Shown: in pieces, positions 1 to 6,804 of the stretch | Numbering within the stretch: position 1 is the first letter of the stretch | Layout of the letters: each line of letters begins with the position of its first letter | Source: Leucothrix mucor | GTDB taxonomy: Bacteria; Pseudomonadota; Gammaproteobacteria; Thiotrichales; Thiotrichaceae | Assembly (NCBI GenBank): GCA_011322515.1 | Contig: DRMS01000212.1 | Location: 1-16,734, forward strand | Length of the DNA stretch: 16,734 nt | Direction: 5' to 3' | The notes under the pieces: generated by a model | Database searches by the model: none | Told to the model about the DNA's origin: nothing | Seen by the model: the letters and a program-made list of their open reading frames with translations, nothing else | Translations under genes and position numbers: made by a program

Positions 1-2
1 TG

Positions 3-323
3 CCCGCTTTATTAGAAAATAATTTCAGCGATACCGTTAATAAAACACTCCTGCTCTATCAAAATGGCATGACATTGGAGGCTATAGCCAAAGAAAGAGG
101 ATTTGTAATTTCCACGGTGCAATCACATCTTTCAGAGGCAATAGAAGCAGGTATGTTAAAAGCCAAAGATGTTTTGGGGCTTTCTGATGATGATATTAGT
201 CTAATAGAAAACATGGCAGAATCACTAAATAGTGCTGAAGAACAAGTACTTAAACCACTTTATATGGCATTAGAAGAAAGATGGGACTATGGAGTACTAC
301 GTTGTGTTGTTGCAGGAATGTAA
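3..323 (+). CDS. C-terminal fragment, helicase-type helix-turn-helix protein
   Basis: The reading frame is open from the left window edge, so this is the tail of a longer protein; the ATG at 69 is probably internal. The visible 106 residues hold a helix-turn-helix: TLLLYQNGMTLEAIAKERG followed by VISTVQSHLSEAIEAG. This resembles the helicase-associated C-terminal HTH domain (HTH_40 type) found at the end of some RecQ- or Pif1-like DNA helicases. The protein ends in LKPLYMALEERWDYGVLRC, a short tail that I associate from memory with such helicases. No ATPase motif lies inside the window, so the helicase assignment is inferred from the tail only. The next gene on this strand is 228 bp away. Confidence 0.6.
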   Translation, partial: PALLENNFSDTVNKTLLLYQNGMTLEAIAKERGFVISTVQSHLSEAIEAGMLKAKDVLGLSDDDISLIENMAESLNSAEEQVLKPLYMALEERWDYGVLRCVVAGM

Positions 324-393
324 CCTATGATTTCATCGTCTTATTTTTGTCTTTATCACTTAAATAAACTCTTTTATCGTGTTGTAAAGACAA

Positions 394-418
394 TAAAGTC
401 TCATATTATGAGACTTTA
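394..418. terminator. Perfect 11-bp hairpin downstream of the HTH protein
   Basis: TAAAGTCTCAT and ATGAGACTTTA form a perfect 11-bp inverted repeat around a 3-nt loop (ATT). It lies 70 bp after the stop codon at 321-323. No long T-run follows on either strand, so it is a weak candidate for an intrinsic terminator and could equally be a protein-binding palindrome. Confidence 0.4.
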
Positions 419-439
419 AGCTGAATTAGAGCCTATTAA

Positions 440-506
440 AAGGCACATAGTTGCTCTACGCAACGATTGATAGGATTCAAGCAGGAGCAAAAAAGGACAA
501 GTAAGA
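440..506 (+). repeat. Diverged copy of a dispersed repeat (partner at 14046-14110)
   Basis: This stretch aligns, by eye, with the reverse complement of 14046-14110. Shared blocks in order are AAGGC, CATAGT, CTCTACGCAACGA (13 identical bases), CAAGC and AAAAAAG, then CAAGT plus AGA, with a 2-base indel. Overall identity is roughly three quarters. The inverted termini seen around the partner copy are not visible here, so this copy is eroded or partial. It lies immediately upstream of the beta-helix gene and may overlap its promoter region. Confidence 0.6.
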
Positions 507-551
507 TAGGTAGAGTGATTGCTTAGAAATAACTAACAATAACGAGAAATA

Positions 552-1880
552 ATGATGACTGACACGCTAAACAATATTCCTTATATGAAAAAAACATCAC
601 TAACTTGTTTAAACCTCTTAACTTTAATGATCGCAATGATGCCATTACAAGGATTTGCCAAAGGAGATTGGGGTGCAACCCCTTTGACTGAAAAGCACCG
701 TCCAGATCGCCAGTGGATTAAGAACTTCTCATTAACCCCAGATGTTATTGCAGATGGCTCTATTGCCAAGGCAATAGAATCCTGTGACGGTGTTGTGGGA
801 GTAGATAAACACTGCGTTATTAGAGTAACAAACACAGCTAGCGGCTTGCCTTTAGAAATATTTCGCTCAAAAACAAAACTGCTTGGAGTAGCAGGTATGT
901 TGCCGCTAACAACGCCTGAAAATGATACCTTTATTTATATTGGGGAAAATACCAAACAGGTGATTATTGAAAACTTGAATCTACAAGGTCATAAAGCAGG
1001 AAACAAAGAAATATTCGCGCTATTTATTGAAGGAAAAAACATCAGTAAAATACTGATTAAAAATAATAAAATATACAATTTTGATAGTAACGAAGATGCA
1101 CACGGGATTGCCGTTTATGGGTCAGGAAATAATAAAAAACAAGCTATTCATGATGTGATTATAGAAGGTAATGACATCTCTGATATGCGTACGGGCTCCA
1201 GTGAAAGCATCGTTGTTAATGGTAATGTTATGCGCTGGGAAATTAAAAATAACACCATTCAAAATATCAATAATATTGCCATTGATGCCATTGGTGGTGA
1301 AGGTACATCAGCTACACGCAACAAACAGGGGCGCATTTTGCCAGGTAAGTTAGACGCAGCTCGCTATGGCTTTATTGAAGGTAATACAGTTCGCAATATG
1401 AGTACCGCAGGAAACCCAGCCTATGATAGTGAAGAAAGTTGGGCGGCAGCCATTTATATAGACGGTGCGCACCATATAAAAATAACAAATAATAGTGTAG
1501 AAAACGCATCATGGGCCTATATGTTAGGAGCTGAAAACTGTGTTGCAACACGGCATATCACAATGACAGAGAATAATGCTACAGGTAGCACCTATGGTGA
1601 CTTATACATTGGTGGATATGCGAAAAAGGGCTATAAGGCTAATAAAAACATAAACTGCAATCCTAAGACTAGCCAAGATGAGAATGAAGGACATGGCTAT
1701 ATCGAAAATATAACTATTAAAAACAACAAGTTAACATCTAGTCCAACAAGTGAAAGCTTGGTGACTCTAGAGTACAGAATCACACATGCGATTATCGCAG
1801 AACCTACGGTTAAAGCGGTTAATGCAGGAGGAAATGGATCTGCCCGCAAAGATAACAATGCAATTCAAATTATAGAATAG
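552..1880 (+). CDS. Secreted right-handed parallel beta-helix protein
   Basis: The 442-residue product starts with an 11-residue polar stretch, then MKKTSLTCLNLLTLMIAMMP and LQGFA|KGDWG, a Sec signal peptide with a probable cleavage after FA near residue 36. Residues about 130-400 show repeated short strands ending in Asn ladders (IIENLNLQ, ILIKNNKIYNF, VIIEGNDISDM, WEIKNNTIQNI, YGFIEGNTVRNM, IKITNNSVENA, ITIKNNKL). This is the pattern of a right-handed beta-helix as in pectate-lyase-like and polysaccharide-active proteins. No catalytic set could be recognised, so the substrate is unknown. ATGs at 552, 555 and 585 are all possible starts; a weak GAGA ribosome site favours 552/555, while 585 gives the tidier signal peptide. 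It stands alone, between two non-coding stretches. Confidence 0.75.
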   Translation: MMTDTLNNIPYMKKTSLTCLNLLTLMIAMMPLQGFAKGDWGATPLTEKHRPDRQWIKNFSLTPDVIADGSIAKAIESCDGVVGVDKHCVIRVTNTASGLPLEIFRSKTKLLGVAGMLPLTTPENDTFIYIGENTKQVIIENLNLQGHKAGNKEIFALFIEGKNISKILIKNNKIYNFDSNEDAHGIAVYGSGNNKKQAIHDVIIEGNDISDMRTGSSESIVVNGNVMRWEIKNNTIQNINNIAIDAIGGEGTSATRNKQGRILPGKLDAARYGFIEGNTVRNMSTAGNPAYDSEESWAAAIYIDGAHHIKITNNSVENASWAYMLGAENCVATRHITMTENNATGSTYGDLYIGGYAKKGYKANKNINCNPKTSQDENEGHGYIENITIKNNKLTSSPTSESLVTLEYRITHAIIAEPTVKAVNAGGNGSARKDNNAIQIIE

Positions 1881-2046
1881 ATTTAGCGTAATGCTTTTAT
1901 AGCTGTTCACTTGTTAGGTTCTAAATTTCCATTTTATAGGTTGAAAAACTATACAGCCTTGTTTTTCTAGGTAGCATACTGCGTCATAAAGGTGTTCAAT
2001 AACTCATGAAGTCAATGAAATTTAAGGTAATTTGGACGCGCTAATA

Positions 2047-2074
2047 ACTTCGTATAATGATTATTATGTTAAAT
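2047..2074 (+). other. dif: Putative dif site (XerC/XerD recombination site)
   Basis: The 28-bp site reads ACTTCGTATAA (XerC arm), TGATTA (6-bp central region), TTATGTTAAAT (XerD arm). The XerD arm is identical to that of E. coli dif, and the XerC arm keeps the C-G and the terminal ATAA of that site. The 16 bases ATAACTTCGTATAATG (2044-2059) are also identical to the left arm plus the first three spacer bases of phage P1 loxP; the right half does not match loxP well. Dif is where XerCD resolve chromosome dimers at the replication terminus, and it is also a docking site for Xer-exploiting mobile elements. It sits 39 bp beyond the stop codon of the KfrA-like gene. Only one copy with both arms is visible here. 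Confidence 0.75.
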
Positions 2075-2085
2075 AAGCTGTTAAA

Positions 2086-2106
2086 CGTAAGTAATAAAAC
2101 CTTACG
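2086..2106 (-). terminator. Weak hairpin at the 3' end of the KfrA-like gene
   Basis: CGTAAG and CTTACG form a 6-bp stem around 9 bases, 7 bp beyond the stop codon of the minus-strand gene. On that strand it is followed by only TTT. It is a weak terminator candidate and it lies between the gene and the dif-like site. Confidence 0.3.
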
Positions 2107-2112
2107 AAAGAG

Positions 2113-3186
2113 TTATTTACCTGTATTTAATACCTCTAAACGAGCCTCTAACACAGCATAACCCTTATTTAACTGCTGTAGCTCTGTATGCTGGGTTTTA
2201 ATTTGCAGCGTTTTGTCCCTGTTTTTCTTTTCTAGCTGTTTATTGCTTTGCACTAACGTAGCAACATTAGCTTGTAGCTCGGTCATTACAACTAGATTTT
2301 TTTCATGCAGAGCTTGCAATTTTTTCCTATCTTTATCTTGTTGCTTCTCAGTTGTTTCTAGTTTTACTTTTAGCTGCCCAATTTCATTACTATAATGCTT
2401 AAGCATTGAGTCATACTGTTTAGCTTGGCGATCTAATTCACGCTGTTTATCTTGCTTTAACTCCATAATAGTTTGTTGATTTTTTTTCTCAGATAATTCC
2501 TGCTGTGCTTTGTTTGCTACTAACTGTTGGTTGGTTTGTTCTAAAGATTGCTTCAACACATGATACGTTTGTTGTAATTGCGTGTATTTTTCTGCATCGT
2601 TTTTTTGCTGATTTTCAAGTGAATTAGAAAACTCCTTTTTATTGTCCTCGATAGTTGTCTGCAAAATCTGCTGTGATTTTTTATATTGATTTAGCTCTTC
2701 CTGTTGTGTATCACGGACTGTTTTTAGTTGCTGTAGTCGTAACTCTGCCTCTATTTTAAGAGTATTTTCTTCTTTTAACTTCGCTACAAGTGATTCGTTT
2801 GTCTTATTTATCTCAGTCTTTACTTGTTCGGCTTTTTCAAACTCTTGTTTTAATTGATTTTTCGCTTCTTTTTCAGCAAGCTCCAGCGCACCATCCCATA
2901 CCTTATTAAACTCCATGACCAGTTTTTCTGGTAATTCAGAGCGTTTCTCTAGCTTATCCAGATAGCCTCCTAGCTCATTCCAGTATTGATTGACTGCTTT
3001 TTGCAAAGTAGTCGCGCTACCTGTGCCTAAAATTTCACGAATTAAGCGCCAAGTAGGCTGAATACCACCACGTAACAACTGTCCTGCTATCACCCTTGCC
3101 TTCTCTGGTGTCTTAATTGTGCTGTTATTTAGCAATCCACTTAGCTCTTTTTTAATCTCAGCTATGATTTCTGTTTCATCGATCAT
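2113..3186 (-). CDS. KfrA-like coiled-coil DNA-binding protein
   Basis: The 357-residue product has an N-terminal domain (about residues 20-75) with KTPEKARVIAGQLLRGGIQP, TWRLIREILGTGS and ATTLQKAVNQYW. This fits the KfrA N-terminal DNA-binding family known from plasmid RK2, where KfrA is an autorepressor and helps partitioning. From about residue 85 to the end the sequence is a long Gln/Lys/Glu-rich heptad pattern, a coiled coil, as in KfrA. The ATG at 3186 is preceded by AAGGAT at good spacing. It is divergent from the tyrosine recombinase gene, and the gap holds a 42-bp palindrome that is a natural operator candidate. Chromosomal KfrA-like proteins beside recombinases suggest a mobile or formerly mobile module; the function here is inferred. 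Confidence 0.8.
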   Translation of the reverse strand: MIDETEIIAEIKKELSGLLNNSTIKTPEKARVIAGQLLRGGIQPTWRLIREILGTGSATTLQKAVNQYWNELGGYLDKLEKRSELPEKLVMEFNKVWDGALELAEKEAKNQLKQEFEKAEQVKTEINKTNESLVAKLKEENTLKIEAELRLQQLKTVRDTQQEELNQYKKSQQILQTTIEDNKKEFSNSLENQQKNDAEKYTQLQQTYHVLKQSLEQTNQQLVANKAQQELSEKKNQQTIMELKQDKQRELDRQAKQYDSMLKHYSNEIGQLKVKLETTEKQQDKDRKKLQALHEKNLVVMTELQANVATLVQSNKQLEKKNRDKTLQIKTQHTELQQLNKGYAVLEARLEVLNTGK

Positions 3187-3207
3187 TCGATATCCTTATT
3201 GTTGAGT

Positions 3208-3235
3208 ACTTCGTACATTGTACAGTATACATAAC
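3208..3235 (+). other. Dif-like degenerate site in the divergent control region
   Basis: The stretch starts ACTTCGTA, identical to the outer 8 bases of the XerC arm of the site at 2047. TGTACA then falls in the central position (E. coli dif has TGTATA). The right arm GTATACATAAC matches the XerD arm poorly. The region also holds overlapping GTAC palindromes. It may be chance or a degenerate attachment site. Confidence 0.25.
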
Positions 3236-3252
3236 AAAAGTTACAATAATAA
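3224..3252 (-). promoter_or_regulatory. Probable promoter of the KfrA-like gene
   Basis: On the minus strand TATACT (3229-3224) is a good -10 box. A poor -35 (TTATTA, 3252-3247) lies 17 bp upstream and abuts the 42-bp palindrome. Binding at the palindrome would cover this promoter, which fits autoregulation. Confidence 0.4.
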
Positions 3253-3293
3253 TACTTTACTTTCGATAACGTACATTCTCGAAAGTAAAGTAT
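3252..3293. promoter_or_regulatory. 42-bp palindrome: operator or lox-like recombination site
   Basis: Outer arms ATACTTTACTTTCGA (3252-3266) and TCGAAAGTAAAGTAT (3279-3293) are perfect 15-bp inverted repeats. The 12-bp centre, TAACGTACATTC, is symmetric except for two pairs. Read as a tyrosine-recombinase core it gives two 13-bp arms (3256-3268 and 3277-3289) that agree at 12 of 13 positions around an asymmetric 8-bp spacer ACGTACAT, the same geometry as loxP. It lies between the divergent KfrA-like and recombinase genes and overlaps the -35 region of the latter. KfrA-like operator and recombinase target are both possible, and not exclusive. Confidence 0.7.
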
Positions 3294-3313
3294 CCTTGTA
3301 TTAATGCTATAAT
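3285..3313 (+). promoter_or_regulatory. Probable promoter of the tyrosine recombinase
   Basis: TATAAT at 3308-3313 is a consensus -10. The -35 position 17 bp upstream (about 3285-3290, GTAAAG) has no good match and falls in the right arm of the palindrome. A protein bound to the palindrome would therefore block it, and transcription may need help. Confidence 0.5.
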
Positions 3314-3353
3314 CATTTTTTAACAACAATTCATTTTGGGGAAAAGTAAGCTA

Positions 3354-4373
3354 ATGAATAAAGATGAAAATTCAGACAAAAACAGCAAAGAGTTCATGGT
3401 ACCTACCCTTCCTCAGCGATCCTATAAAGATCAACAAGAGATAGATGCCTTAATTGAGCGCACCAAAAGCACATTGGTTGCCGATATGGCTCCCCTAACC
3501 CATCTTGCTTATGAGAAAGATTGGCAGGATTTTCAATTATTTAATAAGAAAACTAACCAACAAAGCCTCCCCGCCCTACCCCAAACTATCTTGCTTTACC
3601 TGCAACATCTTGTTGATAAAGGATTGAAAATAAACACAATTCGTCGTCGCACAGCCGCAATTCGTTATTACCATCATGATGCAGGATTAGACTCTCCAAC
3701 GGATCAAGTGGTTTGCAAAAAAATGATGCGCGCAGTAACGCGGCAATTAGGCAGTCATACCGAGCAAAAACAGGCAATGTATGTTGATGATCTTAAAAAA
3801 ATTATTGATTCAATTGATGATACATCACTAGCAGGAAAACGTGATAAGGCAATGTTATTATTAGGGTTTTCTGGTGGGTTTCGGCGTAGCGAAGTAGTGA
3901 CACTAGACGTTTCCCAGTTACATTTCAGAGAAGAGCATTTAAAAGTCCACTTAAAGCGATCCAAGACAGATCAAACAGGAAAAGGTTTGGATAAAGCAAT
4001 TTTAGGGCACCCAGACTCACCCTATTGCGCGGTTAAGGCGGTAAAAGATTGGCTTGCGGCTAGCCAAATTAAATCAGGCGCAGTGTTTAGACGCGTGCGT
4101 CGAGGACAAAAATTGAATTTACATGATGATAAGGCACTGTCTGCGGTCACCTATAGTAGCAGGATTAAACATTACTGCGCATTGATTGGTTTAGATGCTA
4201 GTCAATACTCAGGACATAGTCTGCGCAGTGGTTTTGTAACCTCTACTGCCATTCAAGGCAAGGATGTGTTGCAAATTGCAGATATTACTAAGCAAGATAT
4301 TCGTACTGTGCAACATTATATGCGCAAGGCTAAAATCTTTGAGCATCATGCGGGGGAAAATTTATGGGATTGA
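3354..4373 (+). CDS. Cre-like tyrosine recombinase
   Basis: The product (339 residues from the ATG at 3354; a TTG at 3336 would add six) has an N-terminal SAM-like/core-binding half with LTHLAYEKDWQDFQLFNKK and a GLKINTIRRRTAAIRYYH segment that lines up with the same region of Cre. The catalytic half shows Arg177 (GGFRRSEV), Lys204 (RSKTDQ), His288 and Arg291 (SGHSLRSG) and the nucleophile Tyr322 (VQHYMRK). The usual His/Trp nine residues before the tyrosine is Lys313 in my hand alignment. Length is close to Cre (343). It is divergent from the KfrA-like gene across a lox-like palindrome and about 1.3 kb from a dif-like site. It could be a resolvase, an integrase of an element, or a DNA inversion enzyme. 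Confidence 0.85.
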   Translation: MNKDENSDKNSKEFMVPTLPQRSYKDQQEIDALIERTKSTLVADMAPLTHLAYEKDWQDFQLFNKKTNQQSLPALPQTILLYLQHLVDKGLKINTIRRRTAAIRYYHHDAGLDSPTDQVVCKKMMRAVTRQLGSHTEQKQAMYVDDLKKIIDSIDDTSLAGKRDKAMLLLGFSGGFRRSEVVTLDVSQLHFREEHLKVHLKRSKTDQTGKGLDKAILGHPDSPYCAVKAVKDWLAASQIKSGAVFRRVRRGQKLNLHDDKALSAVTYSSRIKHYCALIGLDASQYSGHSLRSGFVTSTAIQGKDVLQIADITKQDIRTVQHYMRKAKIFEHHAGENLWD

Positions 4374-4466
4374 GCTATTGTTATTAAGATGTGTATTTTT
4401 CGAACTTCAAGGTATTGCTGAGAGGGATAGCAGACTACATACAGTCCTTAATCTTGTTGAGTTTCG

Positions 4467-4490
4467 CATCTTTATGAGATGGTATTTTTT
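4467..4490 (+). terminator. Possible terminator after the recombinase
   Basis: CATCT and AGATG form a short stem (4467-4471 and 4477-4481) followed by GTATTTTTT. The stem is only 5 bp, but the T-run and the position before the tRNA promoter make it plausible. Confidence 0.35.
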
Positions 4491-4519
4491 AAATAAAACA
4501 AAAAAAGCATAAAAATTAC

Positions 4520-4547
4520 TTGCACTCCTTCACGACTTCCCTATAAT
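4520..4547 (+). promoter_or_regulatory. Promoter of the initiator tRNA, GC-rich discriminator
   Basis: TTGCAC (4520-4525) and a perfect TATAAT (4542-4547) are 16 bp apart, with the mature tRNA starting 13 bases beyond the -10 box. GCGC directly after the -10 box is the GC-rich discriminator typical of stable-RNA promoters under stringent control. Confidence 0.65.
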
Positions 4548-4559
4548 GCGCTCCTCTGA

Positions 4560-4636
<77 letters not shown>

Positions 4637-4675
4637 AATACAGTTAAGGCACAACTGCTCTGGTCTTAACATAAT

Positions 4676-4703
4676 AAAAAAGCTCCGTTTACGGGGCTTT
4701 TTT
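4676..4703 (+). terminator. Intrinsic terminator after the tRNA
   Basis: AAAAAAGCTCCG, a TTTA loop and CGGGGCTTTTTT form a 12-bp stem (one G·U) ending in six T. It stands 39 bp past the tRNA and 76 bp before rimP. It is a strong intrinsic terminator and, by its A-rich left flank, could also work in reverse. In E. coli leaky termination here links metY to rimP-nusA. Confidence 0.85.
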
Positions 4704-4779
4704 ATTGCTTAAAATAAAGTAAATCACCGTCTTAAGAACCAGATGACGCGGCTACAAAATCAAATAGGATGATAATTTA

Positions 4780-5223
4780 GTGCAAGATCGATTAAATGAC
4801 TTAATCACAACAACAACGGAAGGTTTAGGCTATCAATTATGGGGGTATGAATACCGTCCCCATTCAGAAAGCGCCCTTCTACGTATTTTTATCGAAAAGG
4901 AATCAGGAATTGGTGTCGATGACTGCGCCCAAGTTAGTCGCCAAATAGGGGCTGTACTGGATGTTGAAGATATTATCCCTGTTGCTTATATTCTAGAAGT
5001 TTCCTCTCCAGGTATTGATCGTGTTCTTTTCTCTAAGGAACAGTATCAGCAGTACCTCGGTCAACAAGCAAAAATTCGCACGAGAACACCTGTTAATGAG
5101 CGCAGAAACTTCCGCGGCAGTTTAGAAAAAATAACAGACACACATATATCAATTTTAGTAGATAAGCAGCATTACGAGATTCCGTTTGATGTTGTTGACC
5201 GTACACGATTAGTGTTGGAATAG
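4780..5223 (+). CDS. rimP: Ribosome maturation factor RimP
   Basis: The 147-residue product matches RimP, which binds the 30S precursor and helps assembly. It shows the hallmark LEVSSPGIDRVL (about residues 71-82; commonly LEVSSPGLDRPL) at the end of the N-terminal domain. An SH3-like C-terminal domain follows, with the pattern FRGSLEKI then YEIPFDVVDRTRLV. Length is the family norm (about 150). The start is a GTG at 4780 with AGGA ten bases upstream. It is the first coding gene of the rimP-nusA-infB-rbfA-truB run, and nusA follows 16 bp later. Confidence 0.95.
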   Translation: MQDRLNDLITTTTEGLGYQLWGYEYRPHSESALLRIFIEKESGIGVDDCAQVSRQIGAVLDVEDIIPVAYILEVSSPGIDRVLFSKEQYQQYLGQQAKIRTRTPVNERRNFRGSLEKITDTHISILVDKQHYEIPFDVVDRTRLVLE

Positions 5224-5239
5224 GACTAGGTATGAACCC

Positions 5240-6784
5240 ATGAGCAAAGAAATACTGTACGTAGTGGACGCCATGTCCAACGAAAAAAACGTAGAACCCG
5301 AAATAATATTTGAAGCAATAGAAATAGCATTAGCAACCGCAACACGTAAGCGTTATGGTATGGAGCAGGATATTCGTGTCGATATTGATAGAGAAACGGG
5401 TGAATACAAATCCTTCCGACGCTGGGAGGTTTTAGATGATGAAAATCCTGAATTTGAGTCACCAGAGAAACAAATATTACACAGCTACGCCAAGGCTAGA
5501 GGGTTGGAACTTGAAATTGGTGAGTTTATTGAAGAGCCTGTTGAGTCAATAGAGTTTGGACGTATTGCTGCACAAACAGCAAAACAGGTTATTGTACAAA
5601 AAATACGTCAGGCAGAACGCGAACGCGTTGTGGAAAACTTTAGAGATCGCATGGGGCAACTTATTCTCGGCACCGTAAAGCGTGCTGATCGCCGTGGCAT
5701 TGTACTTGACTTAGGCGATAATGCTGAGGCGTTTATTCCTCGTGACCAGATGATTCCACGAGAAAATGCACGCGTTGGTGATCGTTTACGTGGTTTGTTA
5801 AAAGAAATTCGTGAAGATGCTCGTGGACCACAAATGATTGTGAGTCGTACCGCTAATGAGTTTCTTATTGAGCTTATTAAGCTTGAAGTACCTGAAATTG
5901 GTCAAGAAATGATTGAGATTATGGGCTGTGCTCGTGATCCTGGTTCGCGCGCTAAGATAGCAGTACAGGCGTTAGTGCCAAGTCTTGATCCTATTGGTGC
6001 TTGTGTTGGGATGCGCGGTTCAAGAATCCAGACAGTAACTAACGAGCTGAATAATGAGCGTGTTGACATTATTCCTTGGGATGAAGATGTTGCCCGCTTT
6101 ATAATAAACGCCATGCAACCTGCTGAAGTGCTTTCCATCGTTGTTGATGAAGAGAAGAACAATATGGATATTGGCGTTGAAGAAGACAAACTATCTCAAG
6201 CGATTGGTAAAGGTGGTCAAAATGTTCGCCTTGCTAGTGAGCTAACAGGCTGGATCCTCAATGTCATGAGTGAGGCGGATGCCGAAGAAAAGGGCTTAAA
6301 AGAAGCTCAAGTTATCATTAATTTGTTCACTGAGCATCTTGATGTTGATGAGGAAATAGCAACGATACTGGTTGAGGAAGGTTTTGCCAGCCTTGATGAG
6401 GTCGCTTATATCCCTGTCGAAGAATTCTTAAAAATAGAAGACTTTGATGAAGAGATCATAGGAGAATTACGAAGTCGTGCGCGTAATGCACTACTTTCAT
6501 TAGAGCTTGCAGGCGGTGGGTGTAAACCAGCTGACGATCTTTTAGAAATGGATGGAATGAATAATGCCTTGGCTGAGCTACTATCTGCGCAAGGAATTTG
6601 CACGATGGAAGACCTTGCTGAACAATCAGTTGATGAACTAACAGAAATTGAAGGCATTGATGATGATCAGGCTGGAAAGCTTATTATGACCGCAAGAGAG
6701 CCTTGGTTTGCCGAAGATAAAGAAACACCAGCAGATCAAACTAATTCAGATACAGACTCGAATGAGACTGGTTCGAATGCTTAA
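5240..6784 (+). CDS. nusA: Transcription termination/antitermination factor NusA
   Basis: The 514-residue product has the NusA layout: RNA-polymerase-binding N-terminal domain (1-125), S1 domain (from GTVKRADRRGIV, residue 144), KH1 (GACVGMRGSR at 253) and KH2 (AIGKGGQNVRLAS at 321). Two acidic C-terminal repeats follow at about 366-425 and 430-490 (EGFASLDEVAYIP and GICTMEDLAEQSVDELTEIE). The two repeats are the gammaproteobacterial form that contacts the polymerase alpha subunit and, in phage-infected cells, N protein. A Ser/Thr/Asp-rich tail makes it slightly longer than E. coli NusA (495). It acts in pausing, intrinsic termination and rRNA antitermination. infB starts 20 bp after its stop. 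Confidence 0.97.
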   Translation: MSKEILYVVDAMSNEKNVEPEIIFEAIEIALATATRKRYGMEQDIRVDIDRETGEYKSFRRWEVLDDENPEFESPEKQILHSYAKARGLELEIGEFIEEPVESIEFGRIAAQTAKQVIVQKIRQAERERVVENFRDRMGQLILGTVKRADRRGIVLDLGDNAEAFIPRDQMIPRENARVGDRLRGLLKEIREDARGPQMIVSRTANEFLIELIKLEVPEIGQEMIEIMGCARDPGSRAKIAVQALVPSLDPIGACVGMRGSRIQTVTNELNNERVDIIPWDEDVARFIINAMQPAEVLSIVVDEEKNNMDIGVEEDKLSQAIGKGGQNVRLASELTGWILNVMSEADAEEKGLKEAQVIINLFTEHLDVDEEIATILVEEGFASLDEVAYIPVEEFLKIEDFDEEIIGELRSRARNALLSLELAGGGCKPADDLLEMDGMNNALAELLSAQGICTMEDLAEQSVDELTEIEGIDDDQAGKLIMTAREPWFAEDKETPADQTNSDTDSNETGSNA

Positions 6785-6804
6785 AAAAACAGGAGAGAAT
6801 ACGG

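Noticed and set aside
1881..2046. Possible integron attC-like site (GTTAGGT and GTTAAAC matches)
   Set aside because: Short motifs without the paired inner boxes or the symmetrical fold of attC; the GTTAAAC lies past the dif-like site.
4264..4512. 82-codon open frame overlapping the recombinase 3' end
   Set aside because: It is out of frame with the clear recombinase C-terminus and has no recognisable domain or ribosome site.
4664..4674. XerD-arm-like TCTTAACATAA just past the tRNA, sharing TTAACATAATAA with the reverse complement of the dif-like site
   Set aside because: It matches 9 of 11 bases of one arm only, in inverted orientation, and the other arm is the tRNA terminator. It is better explained by AT-rich composition.
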